In this document: positions 1 to 9,202 of the stretch, in pieces
Layout: every line of letters starts with the position of its first letter
How positions within the stretch are numbered: position 1 is the first letter of the stretch
Assembly (NCBI RefSeq): GCF_947488565.1
Contig: NZ_CANKZC010000005.1
Coordinates: forward strand, 150,927-214,926
Reading direction: 5' to 3'
Length of the DNA: 64,000 nt
DNA from: an uncultured Psychrobacter sp.
GTDB taxonomy: Bacteria; Pseudomonadota; Gammaproteobacteria; Pseudomonadales; Moraxellaceae
Made by a program: the position numbers and the translations under genes
The notes under the pieces: generated by a model
What the model saw: the letters and a program-made list of their open reading frames with translations, nothing else
Told to the model about the DNA's origin: nothing
Database searches by the model: none

Positions 1-397
1 CCAGTCCAGTTTGCGCCATTGCTTGCGTGTAATAGCCTTCCCCGCAACCGATATCTAGCCAGCGTATAGGCTGTGCATCCTCCTCAATTGCTGCTCTGTT
101 TACTGCCAATAACTGGGTCATTTTCTGACAGACAAGCGTTTGCAGAGGCTGATAGTAACCTGCGTCCAAAAACCGCTTGCGGGCATCAATAGATTGCTGA
201 CTATCCCCTGGTGCTTTGGATTTTTTTTGTTGGACTGGCAATAGGTTGACATAGCCTTGCCGTGCTACATCAAACGGATGCGAGGTTTGTTTAGGATGCA
301 GGCTACCATCACAGCGCCATGTATCTTTAGCAGGCTGCATAGGTGAGTGGCAAATAGGACAAGTAAATAAAGACACAGGCAACTCAAGATCAGACAT
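1..397 (-). CDS. rlmA: 23S rRNA (guanine-N1)-methyltransferase RlmA, N-terminal part
   Basis: The first 132 codons of a gene that continues beyond the left edge. The N-terminus carries a zinc-finger-like pattern (CPIC near residue 13, then a Cys and a His about 18 residues later), followed by HPFDVARQGYVNLLP and a PGDS/ARKRFLDAG segment. This order is typical of RlmA, the S-adenosylmethionine-dependent enzyme that methylates G745 of 23S rRNA. The SAM-binding motif I follows at the edge (LDIGCGEGYY). The ATG at 395-397 opens with MSDLELP. It is transcribed towards the left, behind the mraY terminator, so it is probably its own unit. The identification rests on the N-terminal third only. Confidence 0.82.
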   Translation of the reverse strand, partial: MSDLELPVSLFTCPICHSPMQPAKDTWRCDGSLHPKQTSHPFDVARQGYVNLLPVQQKKSKAPGDSQQSIDARKRFLDAGYYQPLQTLVCQKMTQLLAVNRAAIEEDAQPIRWLDIGCGEGYYTQAMAQTGL

Positions 398-460
398 AGT
401 TGATGAGCATATTAGCAAAATTTATGGACAACGGATGACATTAACCCTCATTAAATAATA

Positions 461-496
461 AAAAAGCCATCTCAACAGATTAAAGATGGCTTTTTA
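461..496 (-). terminator. Intrinsic terminator after mraY
   Basis: A 12-base-pair perfect stem (AAAAAGCCATCT at 461-472 with AGATGGCTTTTT at 484-495) and an 11-base loop. On the minus strand it follows the mraY stop codon by about 20 bases and ends in a T-rich tract. It closes the cell-wall gene cluster at mraY and separates it from rlmA. Confidence 0.85.
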
Positions 497-518
497 TTGG
501 ACAATTTAAGACGCTAGG

Positions 519-1637
519 CTAGCGTAGCTTGAGCGTCATTAAACCTAATACCACTAACACAATGGCGATAATCCAAAAACGGGCAACCACTTGGGTCTCT
601 TTCCAACCGATCTCCTCAAAGTGGTGATGCAATGGCGCCATACGAAAAACGCGCTTTTTACGAAGTTTATATGAGCCTACTTGAATCATGACTGACATTG
701 CTTCGGCGACGAATAGACCGCCCATAATAGCAAAAGCAATCTCTTGCCGCGTCATGACTGCAATCGTACCTAGCATTGCGCCAAGCGCTAGCGCACCTAC
801 ATCACCCATAAAGACTTGTGCTGGATGGGCGTTAAACCATAAGAATCCAAGACCGGCGCCAATCATCGCACCGCAAACGATAATAACTTCTGAGTTATAG
901 GCTATATAGGGAACATGCAAATACTCAGAGAATCTAACATCACCTGACACATATGCCATCGCACCCAGACCTGCTGCGACAAGCACGATGGGCAAAATAG
1001 CCAAGCCATCTAAGCCATCCGTTAAGTTGACTGCGTTAGAGGCACCATTAATGACAAAGTAGGTAAAAACAATAAAACCGATACCAAATGGAACTGCCGA
1101 AAATGGAATCGTTAAGTTTTTAAAGATGGGAATCAGCAGATCCTGCATCTCACGTGTCGTTGCCATATCAGGCTGTAGCGTAGCTATATAGTAAAGGGAA
1201 GCCCCGACAAATAATGCACCAACAGACAACCAAAAATACTTTTTGCGGGCAATGAGACCTTGAGGGTTTTTATATTTAATTTTTAGCCAATCATCTGCCC
1301 AGCCAACCGCGCCAAAGATAATCATTACAATCAGCAATATCCAAATGTAAGGATTACTCAGCCTTGCCCATAGCAGTGTGGCGACCCCAATGGAGGTCAG
1401 AATCAAAACGCCGCCCATCGTGGGCGTTCCAGTCTTGATTAGATGCGACTGAGGACCATCATCACGAACCGCCTGCCCATACTTAAGTGAGCGTAGATGA
1501 CGGATGACCCGTCCGCCAAAAAACAAGCTAAAACTAAGCGCAGTAATGACCGCAAGTAACGCTCGTAGTGTCAACGAAGAAACCGCAAAAAACGGTGTGT
1601 AATACTGACCAAGCCATTCAAACAACCAAACTAACAC
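519..1637 (-). CDS. mraY: Phospho-N-acetylmuramoyl-pentapeptide-transferase MraY
   Basis: An integral inner-membrane enzyme of 372 residues with about ten hydrophobic segments. It moves phospho-MurNAc-pentapeptide from UDP onto undecaprenyl phosphate to make lipid I. Family signatures are visible: the Asp pair in GWADDWLK, the [10 protein letters not shown] motif, [11 protein letters not shown] and the cytoplasmic MAPLHHHFE histidine motif near the C-terminus. Length matches the usual 360 residues. The start is a GTG at 1635-1637 behind GAGGAG, three bases after the murF stop, so translation is probably coupled to murF. It is the last gene of the cluster here; murD, ftsW and murG, which follow mraY in E. 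coli, are absent. Confidence 0.97.
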   Translation of the reverse strand: MLVWLFEWLGQYYTPFFAVSSLTLRALLAVITALSFSLFFGGRVIRHLRSLKYGQAVRDDGPQSHLIKTGTPTMGGVLILTSIGVATLLWARLSNPYIWILLIVMIIFGAVGWADDWLKIKYKNPQGLIARKKYFWLSVGALFVGASLYYIATLQPDMATTREMQDLLIPIFKNLTIPFSAVPFGIGFIVFTYFVINGASNAVNLTDGLDGLAILPIVLVAAGLGAMAYVSGDVRFSEYLHVPYIAYNSEVIIVCGAMIGAGLGFLWFNAHPAQVFMGDVGALALGAMLGTIAVMTRQEIAFAIMGGLFVAEAMSVMIQVGSYKLRKKRVFRMAPLHHHFEEIGWKETQVVARFWIIAIVLVVLGLMTLKLR

Positions 1638-1640
1638 CGT

Positions 1641-3071
1641 CTACTCCTCAACTAGCGCATCAATAAGTGTTTCCATTTGCATGGAACGAGAACCCTTGAA
1701 CAACACGGTACAAGGCTTGGCTTGCTGCGCTTGCAAAAACGTCTGCAAGTATTGTAGTAGACTTTCTTTGTCATCAAAGGCATGAGCACTGATCGCACTC
1801 ACCTCATTTGCACCGGCAACGCTATAGGCTGCATATTCGCCCACACAGAGCAGTACATCGATACCCGTGGCACCAATAGTCCGTCCAAGGCTTTGATGCT
1901 CACTGACAGCGGCATCACCTAGCTCTCCAATATCACCCAATACCATGACTTGCGTACCTGTTTGGGCTGCCAATACTTTTGCGGCAGCACGTACTGAATG
2001 AGGGTTGGCGTTATAAGTATCGTCGATGAGCCGATGCATACCTAATAGCTGACTGTTTAAACGCCCCTTAGCAGGTCGGGCATTTTCTAAACCGATGACG
2101 ATATCGCTGACATCGATATTTAGCGCATGAGCACAAGCAGCAGCCGCCAGAGCATTATTCACATTATGCTCGCCTGCCAAAGGCAAATTGATATCATGGA
2201 CCTGATCGCCCACATGTAGCTTAAACTCACTGCGCTCAGGCTCTACGTCTAAGTGGCTGGCACTGACATCAGTATTGCCAAAACCAATCACGTGTGAGGT
2301 ATGCTTTTCAGCGATGCGGCGCAGTTGGTTGGTAAAATCATCTTTATCAGGGACAATAGCAAATTGAGCGTCCGTTAACGTGTGATAGATTTCAGCTTTA
2401 GTCTGACATATGCCTTCACGACTACCAAATTCGCCTAAATGCGCTGTACCGATATTTAATATACAGGCAACATCAGGGCGGACAATCTCAGTCGTATAAG
2501 CAATTTCACCAATATGGTTGGCGCCCAGCTCTAATATGGCATAACGATGATGATCAGACAGCTCAAGCAGCATCATCGGAACCCCCAAATCGTTATTGAG
2601 GTTGCCGCGAGTAATAAGCGTCGGTGCCAAGCGGCCAAAGATACTCCCGAGCATCTCTTTACAAGTTGTCTTACCACTAGAGCCCGTAATGGCGATGACC
2701 GTCAAGTTTTGATGCTGCTGACGACGATAAGCGGCTAGATGCCCCAAAGCCAAACGGGTATCGCTTACCACCAACTGCGGAATACTTGTAGAAATCGGAC
2801 GTGATACGATCGCTGCGACCGCGCCTTGAGCAGCAGCGACATTGATATAGTCATGTCCATCAAAATTATCGCCACTGAGTGCTAAAAATATATCACCTGC
2901 CTTGATGGTGCGCGTGTCGGTTGTGATACGATTGCTTGTAACGCCAATCTCTGTGTCTGATTGGTCTTGTTGCCAGTGACTGCTAAGCGCCTCTGTAGCC
3001 GCCAGCAAGTTGTCTGCTTGCCAGACATAAAGTCCTTGCGACTGAATGGTATTGTTGTTGCCAGCTGTCAT
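1641..3071 (-). CDS. murF: UDP-MurNAc-tripeptide--D-alanyl-D-alanine ligase MurF
   Basis: A Mur ligase of 476 residues that adds D-Ala-D-Ala to the UDP-MurNAc-tripeptide in the cytoplasm, giving the substrate of MraY encoded next. The ATP-binding loop ITGSSGKTTCKEM and the downstream NLNNDLGVP and LELGANHIGEI motifs identify the Mur ligase central domain, and DDTYNANPHSVRAA is typical of MurF. The N-terminal domain (about residues 1-120) is the substrate-binding domain and the C-terminal third the mobile ligase domain. The ATG at 3069-3071 fits. It lies 91 bases after murE and three bases before mraY in one left-going unit. Confidence 0.96.
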   Translation of the reverse strand: MTAGNNNTIQSQGLYVWQADNLLAATEALSSHWQQDQSDTEIGVTSNRITTDTRTIKAGDIFLALSGDNFDGHDYINVAAAQGAVAAIVSRPISTSIPQLVVSDTRLALGHLAAYRRQQHQNLTVIAITGSSGKTTCKEMLGSIFGRLAPTLITRGNLNNDLGVPMMLLELSDHHRYAILELGANHIGEIAYTTEIVRPDVACILNIGTAHLGEFGSREGICQTKAEIYHTLTDAQFAIVPDKDDFTNQLRRIAEKHTSHVIGFGNTDVSASHLDVEPERSEFKLHVGDQVHDINLPLAGEHNVNNALAAAACAHALNIDVSDIVIGLENARPAKGRLNSQLLGMHRLIDDTYNANPHSVRAAAKVLAAQTGTQVMVLGDIGELGDAAVSEHQSLGRTIGATGIDVLLCVGEYAAYSVAGANEVSAISAHAFDDKESLLQYLQTFLQAQQAKPCTVLFKGSRSMQMETLIDALVEE

Positions 3072-3162
3072 AATAATTGCCCTATATGGTGACTACGGTA
3101 TTTCGTTATTTTTGTTTGACTTGGCTTGATGGTTATATTTGGTTATGCATAAAACTCTGAAT

Positions 3163-4782
3163 TTATATGCGTCCCGCTTGTTGTAGCGCCTGCTGCAAAA
3201 CAACGCTGTCATCAAAATCATGACGGACACCTCTGATCTCTTGGTAGGTCTCATGACCTTTGCCCGCAATAACCACAATGTCATTGGCGCTGGCGTGACT
3301 TACTGCATACTCAATCGCTCGTTGGCGGGCAGGCTCGATATGCGTACGCTGATACTGCTCTTCATTCATGCCAGCCTGCATATCTTGCAAAATGACGTTG
3401 GGATCTTCAGTGCGCGGATTGTCGGCAGTTAATATTACTTGATCAGCACCAGACAACCCCGCCTGTGCCATCAATGGACGTTTACCTGCATCGCGGTCGC
3501 CGCCACAACCAAACACCGCCCATAGCTGACCTTGGCAATGCGTTCTTAAGCTATCTAGCACTTGTGTCAACGCATCGGGAGTATGCGCGTAATCCACGAT
3601 AAAGCACCCATCGGTCGATGGTACACGCTGCATACGTCCAACTGCACCTTGTAACTGTGGTACCAAGCTTGCAATGCGCTCAAGACTGATGCCCAACGCT
3701 ACCGCTGCTGCAATTGCCGCCAGCAGATTGGCCACATTAAAACGCCCCAACAAAGGACTAATAATATTGACATTATTCACATCATTACCTTGACTGCCCT
3801 CTAATACACTTCGTAAAGCGATTTTTACCCCTTGTAGACTAGGCTCAATCTTAGTAGCGACAAAAGTAGCAACCTCTGACGCATTATCCGCATGCAAACT
3901 ATATGTCCATACGGTGAGATTACTGGCTTTGGCCGTATCCATCATTACGGTCGCATGCTCATCATCGATATTAATAATAGCGTGCGTCAAGGTTGGAAAA
4001 TGGGCTTTATCAAATAGCTTGGCTTTTGCAGCGACATACTCTGCCATATCGGCGTGATAATCCAGATGGTCTCGGCTTAGATTGGTATAAATAGCGACTT
4101 TTATGGGTACACCTTGCAACCGCTGTTGATCCAATCCATGCGAGCTTGCCTCAAGTGCTAATAAGTCAACGTTTTGCTCACCCATTTGATACAAAAACTG
4201 CTGCACTGCTAACGCATCACCCGTGGTATGGCGCGCTTGTAACAATGCATCAAGCTTACCATTACCTGCTGTGCCCATGACCGCACTATCGTGACCAGCC
4301 AGCTGTGCCAATTGTGCAACAAGTTGACTGATCGTGGTTTTACCATTGGTACCAGTGACCGCGACGACTGTTGGCAATGTGATTGGCTGCTGATATTGCA
4401 AACGTGCTTGTATCAAGCTTCCTAAAAAATGGCGAATGTTAGGTACGTACAAGATAGGGCAAGGTAGTATAGCGGTATTATCAAACAGTGCTGATGGATT
4501 GATCTCTGAAAAAATAAGAGCTGCCCGTTTGCCAGCTTGTGATAGATAATCACGAATCTTTTGCGGGTCTTGACCTTGCTGCGTCTGACTCTTTAATAGT
4601 ATAAACGCATCATTGTCAGCGACATGACGGCTATCTAAACGTAATTTATTAAAAGCAATATTTGCTATAACTTCTGGATTTTTAGCACTGTGCACCATCT
4701 GTGATAATTGCTGCCCCAACGCCTCACTACTACTCTCTATAAGTTGTTGCAACGTAACAGCATTATGGGCTGATGGGGTCAT
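3163..4782 (-). CDS. murE: UDP-MurNAc-L-Ala-D-Glu:meso-diaminopimelate ligase MurE
   Basis: Mur ligase adding the third stem-peptide residue. The ATP-binding loop VTGTNGKTT, the ALEASSHGLDQ motif and the C-terminal ADNPRTEDP motif are present. The DNPR sequence is the known hallmark of enzymes that use meso-diaminopimelate rather than lysine, so the peptidoglycan is of the Gram-negative DAP type. I choose the ATG at 4780-4782 (539 residues, behind AGGA) over a TTG two codons upstream. It sits 131 bases after ftsI and 91 bases before murF, so some internal regulation is possible, but no convincing promoter was seen. Confidence 0.95.
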   Translation of the reverse strand: MTPSAHNAVTLQQLIESSSEALGQQLSQMVHSAKNPEVIANIAFNKLRLDSRHVADNDAFILLKSQTQQGQDPQKIRDYLSQAGKRAALIFSEINPSALFDNTAILPCPILYVPNIRHFLGSLIQARLQYQQPITLPTVVAVTGTNGKTTISQLVAQLAQLAGHDSAVMGTAGNGKLDALLQARHTTGDALAVQQFLYQMGEQNVDLLALEASSHGLDQQRLQGVPIKVAIYTNLSRDHLDYHADMAEYVAAKAKLFDKAHFPTLTHAIINIDDEHATVMMDTAKASNLTVWTYSLHADNASEVATFVATKIEPSLQGVKIALRSVLEGSQGNDVNNVNIISPLLGRFNVANLLAAIAAAVALGISLERIASLVPQLQGAVGRMQRVPSTDGCFIVDYAHTPDALTQVLDSLRTHCQGQLWAVFGCGGDRDAGKRPLMAQAGLSGADQVILTADNPRTEDPNVILQDMQAGMNEEQYQRTHIEPARQRAIEYAVSHASANDIVVIAGKGHETYQEIRGVRHDFDDSVVLQQALQQAGRI

Positions 4783-4913
4783 GGGCAAATCCTAAACGAT
4801 TGAGAAAATGAAAAATTAAGACGTAACATACATAAGTCATGCGTTAAAACCGCAGGTGACCTTTATGACAGGTACCCTTTATAAATCACCAAAAAGACAC
4901 CTGTTTGCTAGGC

Positions 4914-7013
4914 TTATTCAGTTTTTAATGGCTTATCTAAAGGCACGTTATACAAGCGCAAAGCCTCTTTCATGACATTGTGAAAGACTGGAGCTGTAGT
5001 CAGGCCTGCATAAATTTGACTACGAGGGTCTTCGATCAAAACGACACCGACTAGCTTTGGATTTGATGCAGGAGCCATGCCAGCGAACACGTTGCGATAT
5101 TGGTCAGTATAGTAGCCACCATCTGGGTTAATCCGGCGCGATGTCCCTGTTTTACCCGCGACACGGTAACCATCAATAGCAGCTGCCTTCGCGGTTCCAC
5201 CTGGCTCTGTTACTGCCTCAAGCATTTTGACAATCGACATCGCTTGCTCATGCTCCATGATACGCTTACTGGGCAGTGCCTTATCAGTTTTAGTCAAAGT
5301 TAACGGGTGCATGACACCGCCAGAAGCCAATGCTGCATAAGCCTGTGCTACTTGCGCAAGCGTCACTTGTAGACCGTAGCCATAGCTGACCGTCGCGCGG
5401 CGAGCCGTTTCTTTTTCTTTTGGGGTAGTCACCAAGCCTGCGCCCTCACCTGGAAATTTAAGCGGGGTTTTGGCCCCAAAGCCAAATTGTTTTTGCATGT
5501 TGGTAATGGCATCAGGCGGTAGAGATAAGGCAATCTTGGTCGAGGCAACGTTACTCGATTTTTGTAGTAGCGTCGCCATATTAATCCGTCCTAGATTGTT
5601 ATGGTCACGAATGGTATAGCCACGGACACGGATAGAACCTGGGTTGGTATCGATTAAAGAGTTGGCCGTATATTTACCAGAGTCTAACGCAGCCGCGACC
5701 GTAAACGGCTTCATCACCGAACCTGGCTCAAAAACATCAAGTAACGCGCGATTACGTTGGTTTTCACCAGTCATCTCATTAAGATTATTAGAGTTAAATG
5801 ATGGCCATGTCGATAGCGCCAATACTTCACCAGTCTGTACATCGACCACCATACCAGTCGACCAACGTGCTTGCTGTAAGCGTCCTGCTTTCTCTAACTC
5901 TTTATAAAGCAGATACTGCAAACGCGAATCAATGGTCAACGCCACGTCCTGTCCTGCAATCTCTGGTTCGACTTGTTTGATTTCTCTTAGGCTGTTTTGT
6001 TTGGCATCTTTTAACACCAAAACTTTGCCATCATCCCCTGCCAATGTTTTTTCGTACTGACGCTCAATACCGGCACGACCCTCGTAACCTCCCTCAGGAT
6101 CGCTGGCATTTTGTCCCATAAACCCGAGCAGCTGTGAATTGGGCTGCGGCTGAGGATAATAACGCTGAAAAAAGTTTTTCTCGTAAACACCAGGGAAATC
6201 AAGCGAGCTGACACTTTGAGCAATCTCAGGCGTGACCTTATTTAACAACGGCAAATAATGCGAGCCGGCGCCCGATGGCAGTGCCGCTTTGACCGCTTCT
6301 TCATCGGTGACGTCGATACTCTCATCAATGGCAGCCGCTTTTTCAAGCTCAGCGACTGGAATATTAGCAGCAGCCGCTAAGCGGGTCAGATCCATATTGT
6401 CTAAGCGTTTTTGCATACGCGCTTGTAGCTGCGGACTATCGGGATTGGCGATTTTGACACGATTGAGCTCATAGTATTCGCGCGCATAATCATGTGGGCT
6501 AAACGACACAGTCGCAAGCGGTGCGCTGACGGCTAAAGGCAAATCGTTGCGATCGGTAATCATACCGCGATAGGATTTTTGTGTGCGTACGCTCGTGATG
6601 AGCTCATTACCTTTATCTTGATAAAACTGTGCGTTGGCTACTTGCAGATAATAGGCGCGTGCTATCAACAAGCCCAATATGACTAAGGCAATAGCCCAAA
6701 TAGTACGAAAACGATTTTTGTCGTTTTCAAAACCGCCACGTGAGGAGGCGCCAGAGGCTTTGCTAAAAATGACTTTTTTACGGTTTTTGACACTGGTATA
6801 AGCGCCTTGATTGTCGTTGTTCTTTAGGCGTCCAAATAGCTTACCAGCACGATTGTTCGTTCCCGTTTTGGAAGATGTTGTGTTTGAAGTCTTACTGCCT
6901 GATTTGGCAGTATTAGTACGGCGTAGGGGCTTAATCACTTTACCACTGGCTGTTTTTTTGTTGGTATTTTTTGTTGTGCTTTTGCCAGTGCTTTTTGGTT
7001 TTTTATCACTCAT
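4914..7013 (-). CDS. ftsI: Peptidoglycan D,D-transpeptidase FtsI (penicillin-binding protein 3)
   Basis: The septal class B penicillin-binding protein, 699 residues, that cross-links peptidoglycan at the division site. Order: a basic, Lys/Thr/Asn-rich cytoplasmic tail (about 1-103), one membrane anchor (about 104-122), the PBP dimerisation domain, then the transpeptidase with the active-site serine motif SVMK, SSN and KTGTSR. E. coli FtsI is 588 residues; the extra length is mainly the N-terminal tail. The start ATG overlaps the ftsL stop by one base (TAATG), indicating translational coupling with its divisome partner FtsL. Confidence 0.96.
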   Translation of the reverse strand: MSDKKPKSTGKSTTKNTNKKTASGKVIKPLRRTNTAKSGSKTSNTTSSKTGTNNRAGKLFGRLKNNDNQGAYTSVKNRKKVIFSKASGASSRGGFENDKNRFRTIWAIALVILGLLIARAYYLQVANAQFYQDKGNELITSVRTQKSYRGMITDRNDLPLAVSAPLATVSFSPHDYAREYYELNRVKIANPDSPQLQARMQKRLDNMDLTRLAAAANIPVAELEKAAAIDESIDVTDEEAVKAALPSGAGSHYLPLLNKVTPEIAQSVSSLDFPGVYEKNFFQRYYPQPQPNSQLLGFMGQNASDPEGGYEGRAGIERQYEKTLAGDDGKVLVLKDAKQNSLREIKQVEPEIAGQDVALTIDSRLQYLLYKELEKAGRLQQARWSTGMVVDVQTGEVLALSTWPSFNSNNLNEMTGENQRNRALLDVFEPGSVMKPFTVAAALDSGKYTANSLIDTNPGSIRVRGYTIRDHNNLGRINMATLLQKSSNVASTKIALSLPPDAITNMQKQFGFGAKTPLKFPGEGAGLVTTPKEKETARRATVSYGYGLQVTLAQVAQAYAALASGGVMHPLTLTKTDKALPSKRIMEHEQAMSIVKMLEAVTEPGGTAKAAAIDGYRVAGKTGTSRRINPDGGYYTDQYRNVFAGMAPASNPKLVGVVLIEDPRSQIYAGLTTAPVFHNVMKEALRLYNVPLDKPLKTE

Positions 7014-7489
7014 TACTCTGCCTCCACAGCCGGCACTTCAGGAGATAAGTCCGTAGTGGCTCGTGGTCCCATATCGTACGAACCATTCTCAGCTGAGTCA
7101 GTTACCACCGGTTCCAACGCAGTAGCGACACCTGGCTGAATAATCAGCTTGTCCTTTAGCGTTGGTGAATACATCCCCAACTCGGCGACAGCGCGACTGG
7201 CAATTTGCGGTGTGGCACTAAAGGTTTGCTGCTCAATAAGCAAACGCTGGTGTTCTACTTGTAGCTTACGCTCTTGTTTCTTCATGTCTTGCAAGGTTCT
7301 ATAATCCTGATGATATTGTTGAACATTTTCAGCCGTTTTGATACCGCTCCATACGATTGCACCTGCCAATAGCAACAGTACAACCACATAAATACTGACG
7401 ACATTGAATCGACGCGCGAATAATTCGCCAACATCGGTCGTATTGGACATAGCGGCGTGGTGGTTTGCAGGTTTGTCAGATATTGCCAT
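7013..7489 (-). CDS. ftsL: Cell division protein FtsL
   Basis: A small bitopic membrane protein of 158 residues: short cytoplasmic N-terminus, one transmembrane helix at about 32-50 (YVVVLLLLAGAIVW), then a Gln/Glu/Lys-rich coiled coil at about 55-95 and a short acidic C-tail. FtsL pairs with FtsB and FtsQ and helps activate FtsWI at the septum. Sequence conservation in this family is weak, so the call rests on topology plus position between rsmH and ftsI. The acidic tail after about residue 125 is longer than in E. coli FtsL (121 residues). Confidence 0.9.
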   Translation of the reverse strand: MAISDKPANHHAAMSNTTDVGELFARRFNVVSIYVVVLLLLAGAIVWSGIKTAENVQQYHQDYRTLQDMKKQERKLQVEHQRLLIEQQTFSATPQIASRAVAELGMYSPTLKDKLIIQPGVATALEPVVTDSAENGSYDMGPRATTDLSPEVPAVEAE

Positions 7490-7751
7490 GACGATCTCAA
7501 AAAGTGGACTTGAAGTATAAAAGCGCTAACTGTTTTAGATTTACAAATAACTTATCAGCACTATCAATAAAACATAAAATCAAATATCTCAGTCAACTGG
7601 CCAAAAAACAACCAAACGAAAAGTTAACTGCTGAGCCTAGCAGACAATATTTACAGCTTTTTAACAGTGGCGTAGCGATTAACACATTCGCGCACTATTT
7701 AGATAAACATTAGCAACCATACGTGGTTCATCTAATGATTTCACCTAGGGT

Positions 7752-8942
7752 TTAAGATGCATCTGTCTGCTGATAAGCTGTATCAGTACGCGTTGCCATA
7801 CGTAGCCATGCACTACGAGCACGCGGATTCTGACTCGTCTCAGCTTTGCTTGGGCCGATACGTTTGGGCTTACTAAAATAACGTGGGCGTTTGGGCGGCA
7901 TAGGTAAGTTTTCATCTTCTGGATACTGACCTTTACTATGGCGCTGCAAAAACTGCTTGATACGCCGATCTTCTAATGAGTGAAAGCTGATCACAGCCAG
8001 CTGCCCTCCCGTTTTTAAAATCGGAATACTTTGTGCTAAAAAGTCATCGACATCGCCAAGCTCGTTATTAATAAAGATGCGCATGGCTTGAAAGCTTTGC
8101 GTCGCTGGATGCTTACCGCGTTGCCAATTAGGGTGCGCAACTTTGATCACTTCTGCCAGCTCAAGTGTGGACTCGTAACTATGCATCTGTTTGATAGCGC
8201 GCGCAATACGGCGGCTATGACGCTCTTCGCCAAACTCATAAAGTACGTTAGCCAAAGTTTCATCATCGACTTGCTCGAGCCATTCGGCAACCGACTGGCC
8301 ACGACTGGTATCCATCCGCATATCGACTGCGCCATCACGCATAAAACTAAAGCCGCGCCTGCCATCATCAATCTGCGGTGATGAGATACCCAAGTCTGCC
8401 ATTAGTCCATCAACTTCCATGATGCCCATGGCTGCCAGACTATCGGTCAACGTAGCAAAGCTATCATGAATGACATGTACGCGGCTATCTTCACTTGCCA
8501 GCTTACGGGCCACGCTAATAGCGGTCGGGTCTTTGTCAAAGACAATCAGCTGCGCATCATCTGCAAGCTGGCTTAGTAGTAGCCTGCTATGACCGCCACG
8601 GCCAAAAGTCGCATCAACGTAAATACCACTTAACTGTAAGCTATTTTGGACATCACCCTCTGTCTGTTTGGGCAGTGCTTTTACGCCGAGCACCGCAGCG
8701 ACGGTCTCTTGTAGCAGCACCGCATCATGGACAAAACTTGAATCATCAACCACCGTATCACCTTGACTAAGCGCTTGAGTCGTTTGATCAAGCTGTTGGG
8801 CGGGCGCTTTAGTAGAGGCGTTTTTTATAGAAGATGAGCTAACCATTGATTCAGGTATTCCGGTAGTAGAAGAAGGGTTGGCTTTGGTATCTGACGATGT
8901 TAATTTAGATTTTGGCTTATATTTTGACAATGACACAAACAA
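7752..8942 (-). CDS. rsmH: 16S rRNA (cytosine(1402)-N4)-methyltransferase RsmH
   Basis: S-adenosylmethionine-dependent enzyme that N4-methylates C1402 in the 16S rRNA decoding centre; traditionally mraW and the first gene of this cluster. Seen: the SAM motif DATFGRGGHS, the LMADLGISSPQ segment, ATQSFQAMRIFINNE and FHSLEDRRIKQF. The conserved enzyme begins only near residue 68 (SFVHDAVLLQE) of the longest reading frame, which starts at a TTG; GTG at 8936 and ATG at 8846 are alternatives, and all leave a Ser/Thr-rich N-terminal extension. mraZ, normally upstream, is missing; gltX points the other way instead. Confidence 0.94.
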   Translation of the reverse strand: MFVSLSKYKPKSKLTSSDTKANPSSTTGIPESMVSSSSIKNASTKAPAQQLDQTTQALSQGDTVVDDSSFVHDAVLLQETVAAVLGVKALPKQTEGDVQNSLQLSGIYVDATFGRGGHSRLLLSQLADDAQLIVFDKDPTAISVARKLASEDSRVHVIHDSFATLTDSLAAMGIMEVDGLMADLGISSPQIDDGRRGFSFMRDGAVDMRMDTSRGQSVAEWLEQVDDETLANVLYEFGEERHSRRIARAIKQMHSYESTLELAEVIKVAHPNWQRGKHPATQSFQAMRIFINNELGDVDDFLAQSIPILKTGGQLAVISFHSLEDRRIKQFLQRHSKGQYPEDENLPMPPKRPRYFSKPKRIGPSKAETSQNPRARSAWLRMATRTDTAYQQTDAS

Positions 8943-9058
8943 CTCAATAGATGACGACCACCAAGGCCAATAATTAGATAAAAATAAACAAGTTATGACT
9001 TATCTAGCGTTATTATCGCAAGGATACATCTGTAGTCAAGCGCTAGACGGCCTTTTCG

Positions 9059-9087
9059 TTAAAAATATCATGTCTCTCTGTTATACT
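9059..9087 (+). promoter_or_regulatory. Possible gltX promoter
   Basis: TTAAAA at 9059-9064, a 17-base spacer and TATACT at 9082-9087. The -10 box is good and the -35 box weak. It lies about 115 bases upstream of the gltX ATG in the divergent gap between rsmH and gltX. Confidence 0.4.
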
Positions 9088-9202
9088 AGCGCTATATTTT
9101 ACGCTATTTTTCTACTTTAACTTCTATTCATTCGCATTTCTTACTCATTCTTATTTTTCATTGTCATTTTTTATCATAAACAACCTTTTTGAGAACTTTA
9201 TC

